Shown piece after piece: positions 17,471 through 23,135 of a stretch of 23,135 nt of DNA (positions are counted from its first letter, which is position 1; every line of letters begins with the position of its first letter). Position numbers and translations under genes: made by a program. The notes beneath the pieces are model-generated. The model was not told where the DNA came from. It worked only from the letters and a program-made list of their open reading frames with translations, and made no database searches. The stretch covers positions 1,734,677-1,757,811 of the forward strand of contig CM074808.1 in the NCBI GenBank assembly GCA_037447605.1. Direction: 5' to 3'. Source of the stretch: Zygnema circumcarinatum. Lineage: Eukaryota > Streptophyta > Zygnematophyceae > Zygnematales > Zygnemataceae.

Positions 17471-18513
17471 ATGGAGGAAGAACTTCGAGAGGCTACGGCC
17501 CACTCCCGTGGGGGCCGGTCGAAACCCGCGGATGACCAGGTCATCCGGTGATGCCGCACCCTCAGCGCCACTGGAGCCGTTGGCTCCGGTAGAATCCTCC
17601 GATCCCATGATCGGGGCCCACATCACGGTGGGCGCGGCCTTAAAGATGAGGAAGAGGATCGATGATCTGGGGAAGGATGTAACGCAGCAGCGCATCTCCA
17701 CCATGGCTTGCTCGAGGAAGGTGGATGACATGGAGCTCACGGTCCGCCGCTTGGTGGACACGCTCCAAATGGAGTTCCGGGGTCTTGCGGACAGGCTCCG
17801 GAGGATCGAGGAAGGTATGCCCCGAACCCCTCCTCAGGCTGTAGAGGCAGTAGATGCAGCAGGTCCTGGGGAAGGGGTTAGGCATACCACTCCGGTAGCG
17901 TCGTCTTTCAAGCGCCCCAACGGCTACTTGGGAGAGCGGCGGCGAGAATCGCACCCCAGAGCTTTTCCCGCGAGTCATCAGCGGGGGGGTGGCGAACCAC
18001 CAGTGGGGACCCCGTGGTGGCGGCTCTTTGAGGCGGAGAATCCCGGTCCTCGGACTGCTCTCCATAACCTCTTGAGGATGCCCGGCGGAGTCGGGCCAAG
18101 GTAGCCCGCTTTCCTTTAGGCGAACATCCTACCACCGACTTTCGATTGAGCAGTGGATTTGGGTGGTGGGAGGGCCGGCCGTGCACTACCCGGTGGGGTG
18201 CGGCGCCTCGGCACTGAAGGAAACGCATACGTGTCATGAGGCCTTTACGATAAGGGTAGGGGCGGTGGGGTAGTTCAGGAATGAGCTTATCAAACACTTT
18301 GGGGCCTTGGATCCCGGCTTGGAGGCCCGGGATAAATTTCAGAACATGGTCCAAACCGGCAGTGTCAAGCAGTTTCTGCGAGACCTGCGTCAAGTGGTGC
18401 CTCAAATCACCACTCACAAGCCTAGACAGGCTGAGTTCTTTTTCCACTTCAGGAATGGCTTGAAGCCACACCTGAGGAAGCAGCTAAGAACTAACCCACG
18501 GACTCTGAAACCG
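17471..18513 (+). pseudogene. Gypsy-3 gag (capsid), frameshifted and truncated
   Basis: The likely start is the ATG at 17471 (MEEELREATAHSRGGRS), shifting soon into the frame open from 17508 to 18104. That frame has a coiled-coil-like stretch (MELTVRRLVDTLQMEF, LADRLRRIEEGM) typical of gag N-termini. The capsid core follows in another frame at about 18,275-18,510: FGALDPGLEARDKFQNMVQ, then VKQFLRDLRQVVPQITTHKP and FRNGLKPHLRKQLRTNP, a Retrotrans_gag-type domain. The segment 18,110-18,270 between them is indel-ridden. The frame stops at the TRIM LTR at 18514. No zinc knuckle remains. Confidence 0.85.
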
Positions 18514-18643
18514 TGTAACAAACCTGCCAACTGCAAGGTTTGAACACAAGACCTCCCGGTATCCACACCAGTGCTTTACCATTAAAAGGCAACCGCGGAT
18601 GTAAGTACTAGGCCATACAACACATGTATAGCGTTTCGCTACA
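18514..18643 (-). repeat. Lone TRIM LTR at the end of gypsy-3
   Basis: This 130-bp copy is nearly identical to 16554-16683. No second LTR or primer-binding site is nearby. Flanking five bases differ (AACCG versus ATTAA), so it is not a simple solo LTR within one target. Confidence 0.92.
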
Positions 18644-18835
18644 ATTAATTGCCGCCTATGTGACCTCCTCTGCTTAGAAACCTCCAACAACAATATATTT
18701 AACTCCGTCATATCTGCTTCTCCAATGAGCAGAATGTTCACTAATGCGAAAAAAACCATCATCACTCTTGGATCCATTGTCGAACTGCCTGCCCAAAAAT
18801 TGAGCCTTCGCAAGAAAACGTGCAGAATAAAGTGC
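18644..18835. other. Unassigned stretch between the TRIM LTR and the host gene promoter
   Basis: Nothing definite is recognised. The minus strand is open across it but matches no family I know. It may be host DNA or element remnant. Confidence 0.4.
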
Positions 18836-19320
18836 TGCTAAGAGGCCGAAGGAGGAAGGGCACTCGGCCAGGGCGGAACGGCGGCGGCGGCGGCGGTGGC
18901 GGCCGTACGGTAGCGCCTCCGCTCAGCCCTTCCCTTTGGCGACGCACGTACGGTAACCGCGGTGGGCCACGGTGGACGAGTAAGTGTGTCCACGTGGCGT
19001 CCGCTGATTGGCTCGCGCGACCTCTGATGGAACCCGCAATTCTCCCTTCATGACTCATGATCCGATGTGGCGGTACAGGCAAACGCTGATGGACCCCCAC
19101 CCTTAAGAGATCCGTCACCCTTTCTTGGCCAATGGGAGAGCGCCACCAGGCTTTCCTTTGTCGGACCGTACAGCGAGCACGATACGTTTGATATATCGTT
19201 CATATCGAACTCATCTGCGCGACACGTCCTCGCCCACTCCGCGGCCGTTTCGTTCCATGAGGCGTGTTGGAGGCGGCGTCGTTCTGTTCCGTTCCGTTGC
19301 GCGGGCCGTTCCATGCGGCC
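18836..19320 (+). promoter_or_regulatory. GC-rich promoter and 5' UTR region of the SOSSB-like gene
   Basis: It contains a GGC-repeat tract (about 18,880-18,903), a palindromic G-box CCACGTGG at 18990-18997, an inverted CCAAT box (ATTGG, 19007-19011) and a CCAAT box (19129-19133). No clear TATA box is seen near the start. CG dinucleotides are frequent. An AUG at 19313 opens a short frame overlapping the main start. The transcription start cannot be placed. Confidence 0.5.
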
Positions 19321-21584
19321 ATGGCCATGGCCGCGGCGGGGCCGCCCGCGGGCGCGTTCGTGAAGGCGTGCGAGCTCCGCCCGTCGCCGGCCACGACCGT
19401 CAACTGCGTCCTCATCCTCCTCGAGAAGGGTGAGTGTGCGCGCACACCCGAGAGGGAGGGAGGGCTCGAACCCTCAACCCTCCCTCGCGAGGGCTTGAAC
19501 CCTCATTCTGAACTCTGAACCTTCCCTCGCGATGGCTTGAACCCTCATTCTGAACCCTGAACCCTCCCTCGCAAGGGCTTGAACCCTAAACCTGAACCCT
19601 GAACCTGAACCCTGAACCTTCCCTCGCGAGGGCTTGAACCCTGAATCTGAACCCTGAACCCTCCCTCGCGAGGGCCTGAATCCGAAACCTGAACCCTGAA
19701 CCCTCTCTCGCGAGGGCTTGAACCCTGAACCTGAACCCTGAACCGTCCCTTGCGAGGTTTTCAATCCTGAACCGTAATTTAAACTCCAAACCCTACCCAA
19801 AACCCTCAATCCTAAACCCTACTTATTCAGACTTAAACCTAATTCTTAAGCGTGAAACTCTGATTCTTTAGCCCTAATCCTTCAACCAATACCCTTATTC
19901 TTGGAAAGTTAAACCCTGAATATTTAGATCGGCTTTTTAACCTTAAACATGTTCGTCACCTCCTCTTTTTCTCTCCCTCTTTTTCTCACCTTCCCCCTCC
20001 CCCCACCCCCCTCCCCTCCCCCCCTTCTCTCTCTGCCCCCCCTCCCCCCTCTCCCCCTACACCCACCCCCTCTCTCCCCCTCTTCCCTCTCCCTCTCTCC
20101 CCCTCCCCCCCTTCCCCCCCCCCCTTCTTCTCCCTCCCCCCAGGCCCCCCCAGCCGGCTCCCCGAGAGCGGCGCGACGGTGTGCGTGGCGCTGGCGGCGG
20201 ACGCGACGGCGGCAGTGCACCTCCAGCTTTGGGGCGGCGAGGCGGAGGCGCTGCACCCGGGGGACATCGTGCGGCTCACCAACGGGTGGGGAGGGTTGGT
20301 AGAGTTTCAGGGTTTTGGGGGTTTAATGGTTTAAGGGATTAGGGTTTTTAGGGTTGGTAAAGACAAAGTGCTTTCACAGAAAGTTTTGAATTGAAGTTTT
20401 ATGATTTGCAGGTAAAAATCCAACGGGTGGGAGCAAGGTGAGGGTTGCTAGAGTTTTAGGTTTTGGAGGGTCTAATGGTGGTAAGGGATTAGGATTTTAG
20501 GGTTAGAAAGAACAATTGCTTGTACGGAAACGTTTGAATCGAAGTTTTGAAATTTTATGATTTGCAGGATTTTTTCGTACCATAAGGCAAATCTCGTGCT
20601 TCGGGCAGGCAAAAAAGGGCAGCTCGAAAAAATTGGCGAGTTCGTTCCTTTTCTCACAAACTGCCTGCCACGATTCTTCTTTTCCCTAGGTTTCATCATT
20701 AATTAGAGAGGAAACAAAATGGAATGTGTAAAGTTTGGCTCCCTTCCTTCCATTCCCCTTTTGTGTTTTAGAAGAAATGAAATTTAACAAGGAAGGAGAT
20801 ATCGTCTCCTCTAAGTTATGCAATTGGCTTTGTTTTTTTCAGGATTTGTAAAGCTTCCAGTTTTTAGGGTTAATTACTCAACTTTTATCTTTCTTTCTTT
20901 GTTTCTTTCTAGTTGCAGGAGGTTTTGTTCACTTGAGGTTTTGAAGAGTCCTGCGTTTCCTGTCACTATTCCCCTCTCTCTCTCCCTTTCTCCCTCTCTC
21001 TCCCGCCCTCTCCCTCTCTCACTCTCTCTCTCCCTCCATCTCCCTCTCCCCCCTCTCCCCCCCTCCCTCCCTCTCTCGCACACCTCCACTCGCACTCTCC
21101 TTCCCCCCTCCTATTCTCCCCTCCGTTTTCCTCTCTCATCACTCGCTCGCTCTATCACATCCCTCTCACTCCCTCTCTCTCTCTCACTCCCGTCTTTGGC
21201 ACTCCTATCCACCATTCCCAACAACTCCTACCAACAAACTTTTCCATTTTCCCTTACAAGGGGTACAAATGGGGTGCAGGTTCACAATGGTATTTACGGA
21301 ATCTCCGAACATGAGCCGTGTGCCCTTTGTATGAACCCTAAACCCTCCAAACCTTACACTCAAAAAGTTTGAAAAAATTGCGAATTGAACTGCTTTGGAG
21401 ACGGAAAGCGTTTTTCTATCGTTTTTTTCCTTTCTTTTTTGGTACCTACTTTACTCTGAGCCCTTTCTGGATTGTTTTTTTTTCCCCTTTTTTTTGGGTA
21501 ATCGTATTTTTGCAGGGCCCGAGAGGCCCAGCGCCAGCTGGCAGCCATCCTGGAACTGGAGCTGTCCCATATGTGACTCGTTGA
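19321..21584 (+). CDS. SOSS complex subunit B-like (hSSB/NABP) OB-fold protein, five exons
   Basis: Proposed exons are 19321-19429, 20144-20285, 20568-20639, 21280-21328 and 21516-21584, all GT-AG, giving about 146 residues. Family role: single-stranded DNA binding in double-strand-break repair and RNA-processing complexes, in the nucleus. Visible landmarks are FVKACELRP (residues 13-21), VNCVLILLEKG (27-37), VALAADATAAVHLQLWGGEA (about 49-68, beta strands with the conserved Trp), HPGDIVRLTNG (about 74-84), FSYHKANLVLRAGKKG (86-101) and IGEFTMVFTESPNMS, the typical OB-fold end. Exon phases agree at every junction (1, 2, 2, 0). The tail GPRGPAPAGSHPGTG is Gly/Pro-rich, as in the family. Exons 1-4 are well supported. 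Exon 5 and the exact exon 4 donor (21329 or 21320) are less sure. The start has a strong AUG context, with a second in-frame AUG at 19327. Confidence 0.83.
19446..19765. repeat. Minisatellite of about 42 bp in intron 1
   Basis: About seven imperfect units contain CCCTCGCGAGGGCTTGAACC followed by runs of CCTGAA. Each unit centres on the palindrome CCTCGCGAGG. It lies wholly within intron 1 (19430-20143). Open minus-strand frames across it are repeat translations, not genes. Confidence 0.85.
19785..19830. promoter_or_regulatory. Telobox-like motifs in intron 1
   Basis: AAACCCTA and related AAACCCT/CCTAAACCCTA strings occur several times. Similar motifs recur in intron 2 (TTAGGGTTTTTAGGG, about 20,339) and intron 4 (CCTAAACCCT, about 21,337). 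Teloboxes near plant gene starts are known to bind telobox factors. Here this is motif evidence only. Confidence 0.4.
19960..20143 (+). repeat. Pyrimidine tract at the 3' end of intron 1
   Basis: About 180 bases are almost purely C and T on the plus strand, ending at the acceptor CAG (20141-20143). A second AG eight bases downstream (20150-20152) would shift the frame. Confidence 0.85.
20279..20412 (+). repeat. Intron 2 tandem duplication, unit A
   Basis: It spans CCAACGGGTGGG to TTTGCAGG and is matched by unit B at 20420-20568. It includes the exon 2 donor (CGG|GTGGGG at 20285/20286) and an unused acceptor copy (TTTGCAG ending at 20411). Confidence 0.82.
20420..20568 (+). repeat. Intron 2 tandem duplication, unit B
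   Basis: It is the diverged second copy, from CCAACGGGTGGGAGC to ATTTTATGATTTGCAGG, ending at the used acceptor of exon 3. It includes a donor-like copy (CGG|GTGGGA at 20426/20427). Confidence 0.82.
20968..21200. repeat. CT-rich microsatellite in intron 3
   Basis: A long (CT)n/(CCCT)n pyrimidine tract. It is a low-complexity sequence, and the arginine- and serine-rich frames over it are not coding. Confidence 0.85.
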
Positions 21585-21587
21585 GCT

Positions 21588-21765
21588 TTCTCTCTCTCTC
21601 TCTCGCCCTCTATCCCTCTGTCTCTCTTTCTCTCTCTCTCTCTCTCCCTCTCGCTCTCTCTCCCCCCTCCGCCCCCACGCTCAATATTTACTCCCCCCCC
21701 CCACACTCTCTCTCCCTCTCTCTCTTTCTCCCGCCGGTCCTCACTCTCTACGCGCTCTCTCCTTC
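21588..21765. repeat. CT-rich microsatellite after the SOSSB-like stop codon
   Basis: (CT)n with C runs starts a few bases after the proposed TGA (21582-21584), so it would be in the 3' UTR, or in an intron if exon 5 is misplaced. Confidence 0.8.
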
Positions 21766-22093
21766 TCCCTTTCGTTTCCGTCTCCTTCTCGTGTCTCTGG
21801 ATTGCTCATTACTACCCCGATCCAGAATGCCCATTAGTTCGGGCAAAAAAAGGGGCATAATCCAAGAAAGCAACGCAAAGAAACGGATGACCATTTTTAC
21901 ACACTTTTTTTTCAATGGGGTCCAAACGAAATGAGCCGCAACTAAGAGCGAACCCTCATGGCAATTTGCAAGTTTTGATTTTCATGTGCTCACTCAAATT
22001 CTAAATCAAATCACCTCCAAATAAGTTGTCTTGTACTTTTTCTTTTTATTATTTTTTTTTCGGAGATGACTGATTGGAATGTAGCAAGTAAGG

Positions 22094-22116
22094 TGACGTC
22101 ACTCCAATGGAATAAA
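22094..22116 (+). promoter_or_regulatory. TGACGTCA palindrome and AATAAA signal
   Basis: TGACGTCA (22094-22101) is a CRE-type bZIP site. AATAAA (22111-22116) is the nearest canonical polyadenylation signal after the SOSSB-like stop, about 530 bp away. Either may be chance. Confidence 0.35.
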
Positions 22117-22174
22117 CGATAGCTTTACCTTTTGCTTCGTTGAAGAAGAACCGTATGGTACTGCACACGTCAAA

Positions 22175-22365
22175 CAAGGGTTCCAATTGTTGGCGATCGG
22201 TTCCAACCGTTGGCGATTAGTTCCAAAACTTCGACTCGTTTCAACCGGCAATGGTTTCAACCGTTGGCGATTGGTTCCAACCCTTGGCGACTAGTCTAAC
22301 CGTTGGCAATGGTTTCAACCGCTGGCGATTGGTTACAGCTACCAACTGTTGGCAGCGGCTGCCAA
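22175..22365. repeat. Tandem repeat of about 20 bp with CCGTTGG cores
   Basis: About seven to nine degenerate units of the type GGTTCCAACCGTTGGCGATT are present. The core CCGTTGG is exact at 22207-22213, 22261-22267 and 22300-22306; other units vary by one or two bases. The reverse complement CCAACGG is the core of the plant mitosis-specific activator (MSA) element bound by three-repeat MYB proteins. Confidence 0.8.
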
Positions 22366-22379
22366 CCTGCCGCCCTCGT

Positions 22380-23049
22380 GTAGCCCCGCCAAATGAAATC
22401 GGACGGCCACGATCCCACCCCGCGCCGGCTCCCCGCACACCGCCTACGGGATGCTGTCTGGCTGTACGGACAGCGCTGTCCATCACCGACAGGATCCCGG
22501 TGAGGGTTGAAAAAATCCAGTGGCCTGAGCCAATAGCCCCCTGCCACGTGGTCCTCCAGTCCCGCCAGCAACGTCTCTGAGACACGCCTTGTCCTATTGA
22601 ACCGTGTCGGCAGCGCTGCGACGGGCGCCACGTGTCCGTCCACCCTCCGCGGCCGTACGCGCCTGCCCGGTGGGCGCTAACGGCCGAGCGGCTGCCGCCG
22701 CGGCCCCGCCGTCCGATGCCGCACGTGGGCGCCGTGGCGCATCGCGGCCGTTCCGTTCCGACCCGTCCGGCGCGGCGATCAGCCGCGGGAGGGCGGGCGG
22801 TCGGTCGGTCGGGGAGGCCCGTTACGCGCCACCACGTCATGGTCGGCCTCGCCTATGCCGAGGAGGCGGCTGCCTGCCACTCCCCGGCCGCCACGTGTTC
22901 CGCACTGTACGGAGGATCACAGTGGAGGCGGGGACCCGCCGCTTTGCTGTCAGTCCATCGGAGGGAGGGAGGGAGGAGAAGCGAGGAGGAAGGTGGGAGA
23001 AGGGAGAAGGGAGAAGGGAGAAGGGAGGACGAGGTGGTCCCTACGTGCC
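22380..23049 (+). promoter_or_regulatory. GC-rich presumptive promoter with a G-box cluster
   Basis: CACGTG occurs at 22545-22550, 22629-22634, 22722-22727 and 22892-22897, and a CCAAT box at about 22,529. The bases after ACGTG fit ABA-response-like variants (ACGTGGTC, ACGTGTCC, ACGTGGGC). CG content is high. No TATA box is obvious. The open frames here are typical of GC-rich DNA and show no recognisable domain. Confidence 0.5.
22958..23028. repeat. GA-rich simple repeat (GGGA and GGGAGAA units)
   Basis: A GGAGGGAGGGAGG run is followed by about four GGGAGAA units. It lies just upstream of the candidate ATG at 23050 and could be 5' UTR. Confidence 0.85.
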
Positions 23050-23095
23050 ATGGCTCCGTTTGCGGATGAGTCGGAGAACGGATCCGGCATTCCCC
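23050..23095 (+). CDS. Candidate first coding exon of a further gene (partial)
   Basis: The ATG at 23050 sits in a strong plant context (GTGCCATGGCT). It opens MAPFADESENGSGIP and is followed after one extra base by the donor GTGAGT at 23096. The upstream G-box-rich, CG-rich DNA suits a promoter. The rest of the gene lies beyond the window. I recognise no domain in 15 residues, so no function is proposed. It could also be a chance ATG. Confidence 0.35.
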
Positions 23096-23096
23096 G

Positions 23097-23135
23097 TGAG
23101 TGGGAGGGATGGAGGGAGGGAGGGAGGGAGGGAGG
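23097..23135. repeat. (GGGA)n microsatellite at the window end
   Basis: GGGAGGGA units follow the GTGAGT donor-like site and run off the window. The G runs could fold as a G-quadruplex. Confidence 0.85.

Larger units (their letters stand above)
16175..18513 (+). mobile_element. Ty3/gypsy-3, 5' part only (LTR, PBS, gag)
   Basis: A 5' LTR (16175-17340, interrupted by the TRIM), an intact primer-binding site and a gag gene of a family different from gypsy-2 are present. No pol or 3' LTR follows: the element stops at 18513 against a TRIM LTR copy. The LTR would be about 708 bp without the TRIM and one copy of its target duplication. Confidence 0.82.

Noticed and set aside
15902-18651. ATTAATTG at 15902-15909 and 18644-18651 as target duplication of a composite insertion
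   Set aside because: It is a short AT-rich octamer that overlaps the LTR end on one side and is offset by one base, so it is not convincing as a target duplication.
19474-19809. Minus-strand open frame with GSGFRF/REGSGF repeats, like a repetitive protein
   Set aside because: It is the translation of the intron 1 minisatellite, lies antisense to a well-supported gene, and has no start context or domain.
19949-20302. Proline-rich plus-strand and glycine/arginine-rich minus-strand frames
   Set aside because: They arise from a C/T simple tract in intron 1.
20818-21372. 184-codon plus-strand frame, Ser/Leu/Pro-rich
   Set aside because: It runs through the intron 3 CT microsatellite and crosses the exon 4 splice sites in the wrong frame.
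22241-22840. 199-codon minus-strand frame rich in Arg, Gly and Thr
   Set aside because: It covers a tandem repeat and CG-rich promoter-like DNA. It has no domain, and long frames are expected by chance at this GC content.

Overview
The window reads as nuclear DNA of a land plant (streptophyte). Three retroelements carry primer-binding sites matching the plant initiator-Met tRNA (TGGTATCAGAGCC type), one gypsy pol carries a chromodomain, the introns hold AAACCCT/TTTAGGG telobox-like motifs, and the one intact host gene is a plant-like SOSSB/hSSB OB-fold gene with GT-AG introns. No bacterial, organellar, rRNA or CRISPR feature was seen. I cannot name the species.

Positions 1 to about 18,640 are a nest of decayed LTR retrotransposons. 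A Ty3/gypsy element on the minus strand (gypsy-1: positions 1-743 and 7092 to about 8236) is split by a complete but heavily frameshifted Ty1/copia element (744-7086, minus strand, 5-bp target duplication TCATG). Next comes a plus-strand chromovirus-type Ty3/gypsy element of the same family as gypsy-1 (gypsy-2, 8289-15902), with LTRs, gag, protease, RT, RNase H, integrase and chromodomain, and a 10-N assembly gap flanked by a 276-bp exact duplication. After 270 bp of unassigned DNA lies the 5' part of a different gypsy element (gypsy-3: LTR 16175-17340, PBS, gag to about 18513). Its LTR is interrupted by a structurally complete miniature LTR element (TRIM, 16231-16683, target duplication GTCCT). 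A third copy of the TRIM LTR (18514-18643) sits where gypsy-3 stops. Almost every retroelement reading frame is broken by indels, so these are annotated as pseudogenes.

Positions 18,644 to 22,160 hold the host gene. After an unassigned 190-bp stretch and a GC-rich promoter region, a five-exon gene (19321-21584, plus strand) encodes a protein of about 146 residues that resembles SOSS complex subunit B (hSSB/NABP), a single-stranded-DNA-binding OB-fold protein of DNA repair. Intron 1 holds a minisatellite of about 42 bp with CCTCGCGAGG palindromes. Intron 2 is an internal tandem duplication that copies both splice sites. Introns 1 and 3 carry long pyrimidine tracts, and another follows the stop codon.

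Positions 22,160 to 23,135 look like a promoter and gene start: a 20-bp-type tandem repeat with MYB/MSA-like CCGTTGG cores, a GC-rich stretch with four CACGTG G-boxes, GA-rich repeats, and a possible short first exon (23050-23095) followed by GTGAGT.

I see no previously undescribed multi-gene system. The most notable signals are the TRIM and its shared termini with gypsy-3, the tRNA-like modules in two LTRs, the duplicated intron 2, and the repeat and G-box promoter at the right end.
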